Part shown: one piece after another, positions 33,187 through 42,573 of the stretch
Layout of the letters: each line of letters starts with the position of its first letter
How positions within the stretch are numbered: the first letter of the stretch is position 1
Origin: Siminovitchia sediminis
GTDB lineage: Bacteria > Bacillota > Bacilli > Bacillales > Bacillaceae_C
Length of the DNA: 64,000 bases
NCBI RefSeq assembly: GCF_042680885.1
Contig: NZ_JBHUEO010000002.1
Coordinates: forward strand, 47,933 to 111,932
Direction of reading: 5' to 3'
Position numbers and translations under genes: made by a program
Notes under the pieces: model-generated
Database searches by the model: none
What the model saw: only the letters and a program-made list of their open reading frames with translations
What the model was told of the DNA's origin: nothing

Positions 33187-34129
33187 TTCAGTAAAACTTG
33201 GGTTCCTCTTCCTGATTGCCGCCGGATTTTGTTGTCTGTATCTGTTCCATGATTTAAAAGGGAGTTTTGATTATGCGCTTCCCCGTCGGGGAATTAAGCT
33301 GCTTGCAATGGCGATTACAGGAGCTGCCATTGCCTATGCAACCGTGATTTTTCAGACGATTACACATAATCGGATATTGACTCCGAGTATCATGGGGCTG
33401 GATTCATTATATTTATTGATTCAGACATTTATCATATTCTTCTTGGGTTCCGATCATGTGACGGTCGTCAATAAACAAGTGAATTTTCTTTTATCCGTTG
33501 CAGCAATGGTTATTTTCGCTCTTCTCTTATATAAGTTCCTGTTTAAAAAAGGCCAGCAGTCAATATACTTTCTGCTCTTAATCGGAATCATTGTCGGTAC
33601 TTTCTTTGAAAGTATCAGCACCTTTTTACAAGTTTTGATAGATCCCAATGAATTTATGATTGTTCAGGATAGAATGTTTGCCAGTTTTAATAATGTGAAC
33701 GGGGATCTTGTCTGGTTGTCTCTCTTATTTATACTTGCTGTTTTTGCTGCAGGATGGCGTTCGATCAGCCATCTGGATGTGATGTCACTCGGAAGGGATA
33801 CGGCCATTAACTTGGGTGTTTCTTATGATAAGACAGCCAGGCAAATGCTCATTTTGACAGCCATACTAATTTCGGTTTCCACTGCACTTGTCGGTCCGAT
33901 TACTTTTTTTGGCTTGATCGTTGCCAACCTGGCGTATCAGTTTTTCCGCACTTATAAGCATCGCACACTTATAAGTGGAGCAATTCTGCTAAGTATTATT
34001 GCTCTTATTGGAGGCCAGTGGGCAGTCGAACGAATATTTACTTTTTCAACTACCCTGAGTGTCATTATAAACTTTGTCGGCGGAGTGTATTTCCTCTATT
34101 TATTGCTGAAGGAGAGTAGATCAACATGA
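33179..34129 (+). CDS. yclO: Siderophore ABC transporter permease YclO
   Basis: A 316-residue FecCD-type permease, second half of the channel. ATG 33179 overlaps the yclN stop and has AGGAGGAG before it; a longer in-frame start inside yclN is rejected. It contains AITGAAIAYATVIFQTITHNRILTP near residue 45 and LVGPITFFGLIVANLAYQF near 235. The next gene starts within its stop codon (ATGA). Confidence 0.9.
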   Translation: MRNSVKLGFLFLIAAGFCCLYLFHDLKGSFDYALPRRGIKLLAMAITGAAIAYATVIFQTITHNRILTPSIMGLDSLYLLIQTFIIFFLGSDHVTVVNKQVNFLLSVAAMVIFALLLYKFLFKKGQQSIYFLLLIGIIVGTFFESISTFLQVLIDPNEFMIVQDRMFASFNNVNGDLVWLSLLFILAVFAAGWRSISHLDVMSLGRDTAINLGVSYDKTARQMLILTAILISVSTALVGPITFFGLIVANLAYQFFRTYKHRTLISGAILLSIIALIGGQWAVERIFTFSTTLSVIINFVGGVYFLYLLLKESRST

Positions 34130-34887
34130 TAGAAGTCATGGGGCTATCCAAATTTTACGGTAAAACAAAAGTGGTTGAGGATGTTTCGGTTAATATTCAC
34201 AGGGGAAAGATCACATCTTTTATCGGACCTAACGGTGCTGGTAAATCTACGTTGCTTTCTATGGTCAGCCGCCTTTTGGATGCTGATACCGGTGAGGTTC
34301 TGCTGGATCAGCAAAATATGAAAAAAATGAAATCCAATGATCTGTCCAAACGGGTTTCAATCTTGAAACAATCGAATTATATCAATGTGAAACTGACCAT
34401 CCGTGAGCTTGTGTCTTTTGGGAGATATCCTTATTCAAAAGGGCGGCTTACAAATAATGATGAATTGATGATAGATCAGGCGATTCAGTACATGGCTTTG
34501 GAAGATATTCAGGATTCCTATCTGGATGAATTATCCGGGGGCCAGCGCCAGCGAGCTTTTATTGCCATGGTCATTGCGCAGGATACAGAATACATTTTAC
34601 TGGATGAGCCGCTCAACAACTTGGATATGAAACATTCCGTTCAAATCATGAAAATTCTGAGAAAGCTTGTAGATGACCTGGGCAAAACAGTTGTCATTGT
34701 CCTGCATGATATTAACTTTGCTTCTGTTTATTCAGATCGAATTGTTGCCATGAAAAACGGCAGGGTCATCAAAGATGGGCCAACAGAAGAAATTATTCAA
34801 TCCGATGCATTAAAAGAAATATATGATATGGATATTCCGATTAAAAATTTAAATAATTGCAGAATCTGCGTATATTTTAATTCATAG
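34126..34887 (+). CDS. yclP: Siderophore ABC transporter ATPase YclP
   Basis: A 253-residue ABC ATPase with Walker A GPNGAGKST (near residue 36), signature LSGGQRQRAFIAMV and Walker B YILLDEPLNNLD, with the switch His in VLHDINFA. It powers iron-siderophore uptake with YclN and YclO and is translationally coupled to yclO. Confidence 0.93.
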   Translation: MIEVMGLSKFYGKTKVVEDVSVNIHRGKITSFIGPNGAGKSTLLSMVSRLLDADTGEVLLDQQNMKKMKSNDLSKRVSILKQSNYINVKLTIRELVSFGRYPYSKGRLTNNDELMIDQAIQYMALEDIQDSYLDELSGGQRQRAFIAMVIAQDTEYILLDEPLNNLDMKHSVQIMKILRKLVDDLGKTVVIVLHDINFASVYSDRIVAMKNGRVIKDGPTEEIIQSDALKEIYDMDIPIKNLNNCRICVYFNS

Positions 34888-34907
34888 TCAAAGGAGCCTT
34901 ACCCTTT

Positions 34908-35858
34908 ATGAAAAAATGGATGTTGTTCTTTATGATTAGTATGGCCGTTGTAGTTTTTGCAGCATGCAACGGCGATGGCGGTGAAGAGAGCCAATCCGGC
35001 GACCAGGCAGACAGTTCATCGGACAGTATTACGATCAGCCATGAATATGGTGAAGTTTCTGTAAAGAAAAATCCGGAAAATGTGGTTGTATTTGATTTTG
35101 GCATTCTTGATACTCTTGATGAGCTGGGAGTAGAGGCCTCAGGCATTCCGCAAGCTACTGTACCTGAGTACCTGGATAAATATTCAAGCAGTGACTATAT
35201 TAATGTTGGCAGCTTGAAAGAGCCGGATTTTGAAGCGATCCATGGAATGGAACCTGATGTCATCTTTATTTCCACTCGCCAATCTGAGCTTTATGATCAA
35301 TTTTCAGAAATTGCTCCTACCGTTTATTTGGAGATTGATTATGAAAATTACATGGAGTCCTTTAAAACAAATATGGAAACATTAGGAAAAATCTTTGGGA
35401 AAGAAGAGCAAATTCAAGCTGAGCTTGAAGATATTGACAGCCGAGTGGCTGCAGCCCGGGAGAAAACGGCGGGTCTTGATCAAAAAGCCTTGATTGTTTT
35501 AGCAAATGAAGGAAAAGTTAGTGCCTATGGGCCAAGCTCCAGGTATGGATTAATCCACGATGTTTTCGGATTTAAACCAGCTGATGAAAATATAGAAGTA
35601 TCTCAACACGGTCAAGGTATTTCCTTTGAATATATTTTAGAAAACAACCCTGACATTTTGTTTGTGATTGACCGAAATGCAGCATTGGATTCAGGTGCTG
35701 AACCGGCCAAAGCAACCATTGAGAATGACTTGGTAAAGAAAACCTCTGCCTATAAAGAAGGAAAGATCATTTATCTGGATGCCGATTACTGGTATTTATC
35801 GGGCGGAGGGCTGCAATCTATGAAAGCAATGATCACCAGTTTGGAAAATGCATACTGA
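34908..35858 (+). CDS. yclQ: Siderophore-binding lipoprotein YclQ
   Basis: A 316-residue periplasmic-binding-type protein anchored as a lipoprotein: the signal peptide ends in the lipobox VFAAC (Cys near residue 21), then a polar Ser/Gly/Glu linker. The fold is the TroA/BtuF type, with KNPENVVVFDFGILDTLDELG near residue 50 and GLIHDVFGF later. It captures the iron-siderophore complex outside the membrane. It is the last gene of the operon and is followed by a very stable terminator. Confidence 0.92.
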   Translation: MKKWMLFFMISMAVVVFAACNGDGGEESQSGDQADSSSDSITISHEYGEVSVKKNPENVVVFDFGILDTLDELGVEASGIPQATVPEYLDKYSSSDYINVGSLKEPDFEAIHGMEPDVIFISTRQSELYDQFSEIAPTVYLEIDYENYMESFKTNMETLGKIFGKEEQIQAELEDIDSRVAAAREKTAGLDQKALIVLANEGKVSAYGPSSRYGLIHDVFGFKPADENIEVSQHGQGISFEYILENNPDILFVIDRNAALDSGAEPAKATIENDLVKKTSAYKEGKIIYLDADYWYLSGGGLQSMKAMITSLENAY

Positions 35859-35928
35859 TGAAGATAAGGTCCGGATGGCAAGCCCGGGTGGATGGGCGAA
35901 TTCCTCCATCATCACAATGCAGGCCTGC

Positions 35929-35972
35929 AAGAGTGGTTCCAGCCAATTTATTGGCTGGAACCACTCTTTTAT
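35929..35972 (+). terminator. Terminator of the yclNOPQ operon
   Basis: AAGAGTGGTTCCAGCCAA and TTGGCTGGAACCACTCTT are perfect complements with a 4-6 nt loop, followed by TTATTT. Confidence 0.9.
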
Positions 35973-36050
35973 TTATAGGAAATTGTCCCGCCCGCTTCCG
36001 GAAAAATAATGTCAACTGGGCATTTTCTGTATTTGTTTCAGGCATAGTTC

Positions 36051-36079
36051 TTGACAACTCTTATATTCCAATATCTAAT
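36051..36079 (+). promoter_or_regulatory. Candidate promoter of the monooxygenase gene
   Basis: TTGACA (36051-36056), 17-nt spacer, TCTAAT (36074-36079). Confidence 0.6.
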
Positions 36080-36106
36080 GGGGAATGAAAGGAGATGCCC
36101 AGATTG

Positions 36107-37120
36107 ATGAAACTAAGTATCATTGACCAGGCGCCCATTTCTTCAGGGCAGACTCCAAGAGAGGCATTAATGAATTCTGTACAATTAGCACAAGTAGCTG
36201 AAAGTCTTGGATACACAAGGTATTGGATTGCTGAACATCATAATTTGCCGGGGCTTGCCTGTCCGGCACCTGAAGTTATGCTCGGATTGATAGGGGGACA
36301 AACGAATTCGATTCGAATCGGTTCAGGTGCTGTTTTGCTTCCTCACTATAGACCTTATAAAGTGGCAGAGTTGTTCAATATGCTGGCAACTTTATTCCCC
36401 GGCAGAGTAGATATTGGAATCGGCCGGGCACCCGGGGGTTCCGCAGAGGCTTCCAATGCCTTGTCTGAAAACTTTCTGCAAAATGTGTGGAAGCTTCCTG
36501 AACGTTTGGATGAATTGTTGTTATATCTCTATGATGCCGCCCCTCCAGAAAACGAACACGCAAAACTATCGGCATCTCCTGTACCAAAAATCATGCCTGA
36601 TCCATGGCTTTTGGGAACCAGTGAAAAAAGTGCTGCACTGGCTGCAGAAAAGGGACTGGCATATAACTTTGGGCAATTTATGAGTGACCAAGAAGGAATT
36701 TCCATTGTCCGCCACTATGTAGACAGCTTTCAGCAGTCAATAACTACCCCGCAGCCAAAGGTGACTGTAACAGTCTCTGCTGTTTGTGCAAAAACATCAG
36801 AACAGGCAAAAGAGATTGCAGCATCCTCCATCATATGGTCAATACAAAGAGATAAAGGGGAAGGAAACGAAGGGATCCCAACCATTCAGGAAGCTAAGGA
36901 TTATCCATTGACGCTTAAAGAAAAAGACAAAGTAGACCAATGGATGGACAAAATGATTGTGGGTACCCCGGAAGCTGTGAGTGAAAAGCTGCTTCAAGTG
37001 AAAGAAACTTATGAGGCGGATGAGATAATGATTCATACAAACGTATACTCGCATAAGGACAGGATTCAATCCTATCGGCTGATCGCAGAGGCTTTACTAA
37101 ACCCGAATAAGTCAGAATAA
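36107..37120 (+). CDS. Luciferase-like flavin monooxygenase (MsnO8-type)
   Basis: A protein of about 337 residues of the bacterial luciferase-like family, TIM-barrel enzymes that use reduced FMN and oxygen. SLGYTRYWIAEHHNLPG (near residues 37-53), GSGAVLLPHYRPYKVAE and FPGRVDIGIGRAPGG are the group markers. Homologues begin with MKLSI, which favours ATG 36107 even though it is 12 nt from AAAGGAG; ATG 36095 directly follows that site and is less likely. The substrate is unknown. Confidence 0.88.
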   Translation: MKLSIIDQAPISSGQTPREALMNSVQLAQVAESLGYTRYWIAEHHNLPGLACPAPEVMLGLIGGQTNSIRIGSGAVLLPHYRPYKVAELFNMLATLFPGRVDIGIGRAPGGSAEASNALSENFLQNVWKLPERLDELLLYLYDAAPPENEHAKLSASPVPKIMPDPWLLGTSEKSAALAAEKGLAYNFGQFMSDQEGISIVRHYVDSFQQSITTPQPKVTVTVSAVCAKTSEQAKEIAASSIIWSIQRDKGEGNEGIPTIQEAKDYPLTLKEKDKVDQWMDKMIVGTPEAVSEKLLQVKETYEADEIMIHTNVYSHKDRIQSYRLIAEALLNPNKSE

Positions 37121-37171
37121 TTTTCACGATTTGTTGGAAAATAATTAGAAAATAGCCGGGGAGTGAAGAAG

Positions 37172-37357
37172 ATGGAGTTGAATCGTGTCAAGCAAATATT
37201 ATCCTCATCCGCTGACATAGAGGTAACCTACAATGGTGTATCCGTTTGGATTGATAAACTAAACGAGGATGGAAAAACTGCTACAGTACATCTTCGGGGT
37301 GCAAATGATTTTGAAGAACGAAGTCATGTAGACATATCTGAGGTGAAGGAACAATAA
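37172..37357 (+). CDS. sspH: H-type small acid-soluble spore protein SspH
   Basis: A 61-residue SASP of the SspH family: MELNRVKQILSSSADIEVTY then NGVSVWIDKLNEDGKTATVH. These minor spore-core proteins are made in the forespore under sigma-G in B. subtilis. ATG 37172 is used as CCGGGGAG lies 8 nt before it; the in-frame GTG at 37163 overlaps that site. A strong terminator follows. Confidence 0.9.
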   Translation: MELNRVKQILSSSADIEVTYNGVSVWIDKLNEDGKTATVHLRGANDFEERSHVDISEVKEQ

Positions 37358-37390
37358 CTGCTATGAGGCTGTCTAAAAAAGCCCCTAAAA

Positions 37391-37436
37391 TAAATCAGGA
37401 GGAGAAAACCGAATTATTTTTCTCCTCCTGATTTTA
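37391..37436. terminator. Terminator between sspH and the MFS gene
   Basis: AAATCAGGAGGAGAAAA and its complement form a 16-17-bp stem with T runs on both strands, able to serve both convergent genes. Confidence 0.85.
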
Positions 37437-37486
37437 CGTTTGACCGCCTTAGAAAGGGTGACTGATTATTTCAAAGCAGCTTTATT

Positions 37487-38758
37487 TTATTCTAGAGCAG
37501 GTTTTTTTGTTTCGGAAGTTTTTTTCTCCTTTTCCGGTTTAATGGCAATAAATGAAAGAATGGCCGCAATGAAACTCAGACCTGCCAAAACAATTACCAT
37601 CCATTTACTTCCAAAATTCATTAAGATAGCAATGGCCGGAGGGCCTGCAGCTACACCCGCAAATCTCGTGGAACTGAAAATAGAAGTAATGGTGCCCCGC
37701 ATCTCTTTTTTAATGCTTTGTGTTAATAGGGCATCTAGACAAGGTAAGGCTGCTCCGATACCCAGTCCGCTCAGTGAAAAAATAGCGATCAGAAAAATAA
37801 ACTTCTCCGACATCATGGCAACAGCCATCATACTTCCCATCAAAACGATCCCAAAGAAAGACAGCCATTTCATTTTGCGAAGGCTATCTTTGATCCATTT
37901 ACCGGCTGAGAAAGATGCAATGCACAGGACGGCAAGCGGAATGGCAAGGAGCAGACCTTTTTTGATTCCATCAAAGCCATATACATCTTCCAAAATGGAC
38001 GATAAATAAAACAGCATGCCGAACAATACAAACATCAGGATGGCTCCTATTATAAAAACGGCTGACAACCATCGCCCATGTTCCGAAAAAATGTCTTTAA
38101 TATTATGCATGAACCTCCCAAATGATAGTTCATGGTGATCCCCTTCGGGTTTTTTTACAAGGAACAAAATTAGCAGTACCGAAGTAAGCGAAAATACCGG
38201 AATGGATAAAAAGGGAAGGAACCAGAGAATGCCGGCTAGTATGGATCCGAGTATTGGACTCAGCACTTTTCCCAATGTATTAGAAGTCTCAATCACACCA
38301 AGTGATGCACTTACATCCTTATCCCTTTTAAACATATCTCCAACAAGCGGAAGAACGATAGGGAAAGCTCCTGCCGCTCCAACACCTTGTAATATTCTTC
38401 CTATAAGAATCATGATATAGGCAGAATCCAGCTTCCATGCTGCCCAGCCTGCCAGCAGCCCGCCGATTCCCGCGATGATCAAAGAGGGAACAATCACGAT
38501 TTTTCTGCCATACTTATCTGATAAAAAACCGGCAACTGGAATTAAGAAAATGGCAACGATTGAATAGACAGTGATGATTAAACTGGATTGAAGTTTGGTG
38601 ATGTTAAGTTTCTGTTCGATTAACGGAAGAACAGGTATTAGCATGGAGTTGCCCAATGTCATGATAAGCGGAATGGAAGCTACAGATATGACGGCCCATT
38701 TTTTTTCGGCCAACTCGCTCGCTTTACGGCCAAAATCCAATTTTTCAAATGTTGACAT
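37487..38758 (-). CDS. MFS transporter, drug-exporter type
   Basis: A 423-residue, 12-helix major facilitator. The loop 2-3 motif GFLSDKYGRKIV (near residue 78) and the antiporter motif GRILQGVGAAGAFPIV (near 118) mark the drug:H+ antiporter group. It lies alone on the minus strand. The substrate cannot be predicted. Confidence 0.88.
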   Translation of the reverse strand: MSTFEKLDFGRKASELAEKKWAVISVASIPLIMTLGNSMLIPVLPLIEQKLNITKLQSSLIITVYSIVAIFLIPVAGFLSDKYGRKIVIVPSLIIAGIGGLLAGWAAWKLDSAYIMILIGRILQGVGAAGAFPIVLPLVGDMFKRDKDVSASLGVIETSNTLGKVLSPILGSILAGILWFLPFLSIPVFSLTSVLLILFLVKKPEGDHHELSFGRFMHNIKDIFSEHGRWLSAVFIIGAILMFVLFGMLFYLSSILEDVYGFDGIKKGLLLAIPLAVLCIASFSAGKWIKDSLRKMKWLSFFGIVLMGSMMAVAMMSEKFIFLIAIFSLSGLGIGAALPCLDALLTQSIKKEMRGTITSIFSSTRFAGVAAGPPAIAILMNFGSKWMVIVLAGLSFIAAILSFIAIKPEKEKKTSETKKPALE

Positions 38759-38853
38759 GCCTTTTCCTTTCCCTTGATATGATCAGAATTAATATGTCAC
38801 ATTCATCAACATTTTATCAGTTGCAAAAAAGGAAAATAGCGGAAGTGATCTCA

Positions 38854-39321
38854 TCACTTTTCAGTTATATCCACTTCAGTAAATTGCATATCGATGTTTT
38901 TGGGTATTTTCACTTCAAGAATCAGGTCCTTTATTAATGCAACAGCCCCTTTTCTCTTGACGAGACATGGCAAGGGAATGGAGAACCGGTCACCGTCTTC
39001 AAAAAAATTCTCAATAATCGCCAGATTGGATGTATGGAAAAATTTAAGTCGGGTTTTTTGATCCTCATTCAGAAGATGAATTCGGATAAAAACAAAGTCA
39101 AACGTCTCAAAGACTTGTGTATCGGGTCTTTTTGAATCGTGTTGATTCTCATTTATCGTATGGTTGGAGGCCGAGTTCTGTTGTGATGCAATATTTTCCA
39201 TTTGGGAAGGGAGGTACTTTTTAAGCATTTCATTTACGAATGACTGGATATCCGACGTACTCATTTGTTCGCTCCATTTTTTTGCATCTTCATTAAAAGG
39301 AAATGTTCCCCAAGGAAACAC
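38854..39321 (-). CDS. Hsp20-like spore protein, GerT/CotM-like
   Basis: A 155-residue protein from GTG 39321, which has AAAGGAGGT 6-7 nt upstream; a longer frame through membrane-like residues has no such site. The N-terminal FPWGTFPFNEDAKKWSEQM segment resembles GerT-type spore coat or germination proteins. A variable linker (rich in Asn, Gln, Ser) is followed by a beta-rich half, FDFVFIRIHLL through ILEVKIPKNID, which resembles a degenerate alpha-crystallin domain. Proximity to odhAB and yojNO fits the gerT neighbourhood in B. subtilis. Confidence 0.55.
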   Translation of the reverse strand: MFPWGTFPFNEDAKKWSEQMSTSDIQSFVNEMLKKYLPSQMENIASQQNSASNHTINENQHDSKRPDTQVFETFDFVFIRIHLLNEDQKTRLKFFHTSNLAIIENFFEDGDRFSIPLPCLVKRKGAVALIKDLILEVKIPKNIDMQFTEVDITEK

Positions 39322-39684
39322 TCTGCCACCTCCTTTATTCAATCGTTTTATTATATGCCTAATGCAAAAGGCGCGTAACAAAAAAGCCAAAATCACGGAA
39401 TAAAGCATATATATTTGAATTTTTTTAGAAGAATAGTAAGATTGAATATGAAATTGACACAAATATGTAACAGGTTGGTGGTAATCTTCTCAAGGCATCG
39501 TTTGCAATACTTGTTTAATTTTGTCTAAAAAGTGAACTAAATTCTTTTACTTCATACTTCACAGTGGTAAAATGGACTTGCAATGCAGTTCGCTGCAGAA
39601 CACGGGATTCATTACCGCCGGCAAATAAAAAGAAAAATCTTCCGGCGTCAATATATTGAGGTCAACGATGGAGGTTTTTGATCA

Positions 39685-42531
39685 ATGAGTAGACAAGCGT
39701 CTTATGAAGGATCCCCATGGGCTCAGTTTTCTGGCCCAAACCTTGGGTATGTGATGGAGCTATATGAACAATACCTAAATGATCCGAACAGTGTCGATCC
39801 AGAAATGAAAGAGGCATTTGACCAGTGGGGTGTCCCCTCAGCTGGCAAACAGGCAAAAACAACAGAAGGTCAGGCAGATGTTTCCTTCCAAATGCCGGCA
39901 ACCCACAACAGCATGAGTAAACTGGTAGCTGCTGTCAAATATGCGGATAATATACGTACATACGGTCATCTCATTGCGGATATTAACCCGATTCGAAGAA
40001 AAGAAAAAAATACAAGAAGACTTGAATTATCCGAGTATAATCTGTCAGAGGATGATTTAAAGAATATCCCGGCTTCATTTATTTCGCCTAATGCTCCATC
40101 AAATTTGAAAGACGGACTGGATGCAATTAAGCATCTTCAAGAAGTTTATACAAAGAAACTTGCATTTGAATATAACCATGTCCATGAACTGGATGAACGA
40201 AATTGGCTTCAGCAAAAAATAGAAGAAGGTCTTTTCTATAAACCATTGAATAATGAGAAGAAAGTCAATTTGCTTGCCCGTCTTGCTGAAGTTGAAGGGT
40301 TTGAGAAGTTCATTCATCGTACCTTTGTCGGACAAAAGCGTTTCTCGGTTGAAGGTTTGGAAACGCTCATTCCATTAATGGATGAAATCATCAGTCTTGC
40401 AGTAGAGACAGGGACGAGAACCGTTAATATTGGAATGGCTCACCGGGGACGCCTGAATGTGTTGGCGCATGTTCTTCAAAAACCATATAAATTGATTTTT
40501 TCAGAGTTCCAGCATGCTCCAAATAAAGAGCTGATCCCATCTGAAGGTTCGATTGGCATCACCTATGGGTGGACGGGAGATGTAAAATATCATTTGGGTG
40601 CTGACAGAAAACTCAAAAAAGGGACAACGGTTACAACACGAATCACCCTGGCAAACAATCCGAGTCACCTTGAAGTGGTCAATCCTGTAGTAGACGGATT
40701 TACCCGCGCAGCTCAAGAGGACAGAAGCAGTGAGGGATATCCAAAACAAGATATGGATAACAGCCTTGCTATTGTTGTACATGGGGACGCAGCCTTTCCT
40801 GGTGAAGGAATTTCGCAGGAAACGCTGAATATGGGACGCTTGAAAGGATATAATACTGGCGGTTCAATTCACATTATCGCGAACAACATGATTGGATTCA
40901 CAACTGAAAGCAGTGACTCCCGTTCCACTTTATATGCATCCGATGTGGCTAAGGGTTTTGAAGTGCCAATTGTACATGTGAATGCTGATGATCCGGAAGC
41001 TGTCCTTGCAGCAGCAGCCCTTGCACATGAATATCGCAAAGCATTTCATAAAGATTTTATTATTGATCTGGTGGGTTACCGGCGTTTTGGCCACAATGAA
41101 ATGGATGAACCCATGGTCACAAATCCATTAATGTACAACATTATTAAAAAACATCCGACTTCAAAAGAAATTTATGCCGACCATCTGATACAAGCCGGGT
41201 TGTTGACAAAAGAAGAAGTGGAGAAAATTGATCAAGAAATTCAGGAGAGACTTCAAAAGGCATATGACAATTTGCCGAAAACTGAAGGAAATCCCGATAT
41301 TGTTATGAATCCTCCGGAAATCGTGGATAAAAGACTTTCTACACTCAATACAGCAGTAGACGAAGATGTTTTAGAAACAATGAATCGGGAATTAATTACA
41401 TGGCCCGAAGATTTTAATGTATTTAAACGTCTCGAGAGGATTTTTAAAAGAAGAGAAAATGTCATAGAGGAAAAAGGGAAGGTTGATTGGGCGCATGCTG
41501 AAGCACTTGCATTCGCATCGATATTAAGGGACGGTACCCCTATAAGGATGTCAGGCCAAGATTCACAACGCGGAACTTTTGCACAGAGAAACCTTGTTCT
41601 GCATGATGTTGAAACAGGTGAGGAATATATTCCAATGCATCATTTGAGCAATGCGAAAGCTTCTTTTGCACTTTATAACAGCCCATTGACTGAAGCTGCG
41701 GTTGTAGGTTTTGAATATGGATATAACGTTTTTGCGCCAGAAACCCTTGTTATCTGGGAAGCTCAATTTGGTGATTTTGCCAATATGGCTCAAGTGTATT
41801 TTGACCAGTTTATTTCATCAGGAAGGGCGAAATGGGGACAAAAATCAGGACTGGTCATGCTCTTGCCGCATGGATATGAAGGTCAGGGGCCCGAGCACTC
41901 CAGCGGCCGTGTAGAAAGATTCCTTCAAAGTGCAGCTGAACATAACTGGATTGTCGCAAACTTATCAAGTGCAGCCCAGTATTTCCATATATTAAGAAGG
42001 CAAGCAGCGATCCTCACGAAAGATGAGGTCAGACCGCTGATTATTATGACACCCAAAAGCCTGCTGCGTCACCCGCTGGCATCTTCAGATGTAGAGGAAT
42101 TGACAAAGGGCTCCTTTAAATCAGTGATTGAACAGAGAGGCTTGGGGGGATATCATGAAGCTGTTGAAAGAATAGCACTTTGCAGCGGAAAGATTGCGAT
42201 TGATCTGGAGGAGCAATTGCAGGACGAAGCGGATGTGGATTGGCTCCACATTATCAGGGTTGAAGAACTTTACCCATTCCCTAAAGAAGAAATCTCTGAG
42301 ATTTTGTCAAGGTATCCCAATTTGAAAGAGATCGTTTGGGTTCAGGAAGAGCCGAAAAATATGGGCGGCTGGCTCCATGTCATATCCTATATAAGAGAAA
42401 TCAGACCGGAAGGTGTAGATATACGGTATGAAGGAAGAAGGAGAAGGTCCAGTCCGGCAGAAGGGGATCCGACTGCTCATAGAAAGGCACAGAGCCGTAT
42501 CGTAAAAGCTGTATTTACAAAACCAGAGTAA
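39685..42531 (+). CDS. odhA: 2-Oxoglutarate dehydrogenase E1 component
   Basis: A 948-residue ThDP-dependent E1 of the TCA-cycle 2-oxoglutarate dehydrogenase complex, which decarboxylates 2-oxoglutarate and succinylates the E2 lipoyl arm. MAHRGRLNVLAHVLQKPY, the GDAAFPGEGISQETLN ThDP motif, and SGRVERFLQ are family signatures. It starts at ATG with GGAGGTTTTTGATCA upstream and is followed 42 bp later by odhB. Confidence 0.96.
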   Translation: MSRQASYEGSPWAQFSGPNLGYVMELYEQYLNDPNSVDPEMKEAFDQWGVPSAGKQAKTTEGQADVSFQMPATHNSMSKLVAAVKYADNIRTYGHLIADINPIRRKEKNTRRLELSEYNLSEDDLKNIPASFISPNAPSNLKDGLDAIKHLQEVYTKKLAFEYNHVHELDERNWLQQKIEEGLFYKPLNNEKKVNLLARLAEVEGFEKFIHRTFVGQKRFSVEGLETLIPLMDEIISLAVETGTRTVNIGMAHRGRLNVLAHVLQKPYKLIFSEFQHAPNKELIPSEGSIGITYGWTGDVKYHLGADRKLKKGTTVTTRITLANNPSHLEVVNPVVDGFTRAAQEDRSSEGYPKQDMDNSLAIVVHGDAAFPGEGISQETLNMGRLKGYNTGGSIHIIANNMIGFTTESSDSRSTLYASDVAKGFEVPIVHVNADDPEAVLAAAALAHEYRKAFHKDFIIDLVGYRRFGHNEMDEPMVTNPLMYNIIKKHPTSKEIYADHLIQAGLLTKEEVEKIDQEIQERLQKAYDNLPKTEGNPDIVMNPPEIVDKRLSTLNTAVDEDVLETMNRELITWPEDFNVFKRLERIFKRRENVIEEKGKVDWAHAEALAFASILRDGTPIRMSGQDSQRGTFAQRNLVLHDVETGEEYIPMHHLSNAKASFALYNSPLTEAAVVGFEYGYNVFAPETLVIWEAQFGDFANMAQVYFDQFISSGRAKWGQKSGLVMLLPHGYEGQGPEHSSGRVERFLQSAAEHNWIVANLSSAAQYFHILRRQAAILTKDEVRPLIIMTPKSLLRHPLASSDVEELTKGSFKSVIEQRGLGGYHEAVERIALCSGKIAIDLEEQLQDEADVDWLHIIRVEELYPFPKEEISEILSRYPNLKEIVWVQEEPKNMGGWLHVISYIREIRPEGVDIRYEGRRRRSSPAEGDPTAHRKAQSRIVKAVFTKPE

Positions 42532-42573
42532 AAAGAAAGATATATATCCGCAAAGACTAGAGGAGGATAAAAA

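Noticed and set aside
37440..38009. 189-codon plus-strand frame opposite the MFS gene
   Set aside because: It is a shadow of a hydrophobic transporter and has no ribosome-binding site.
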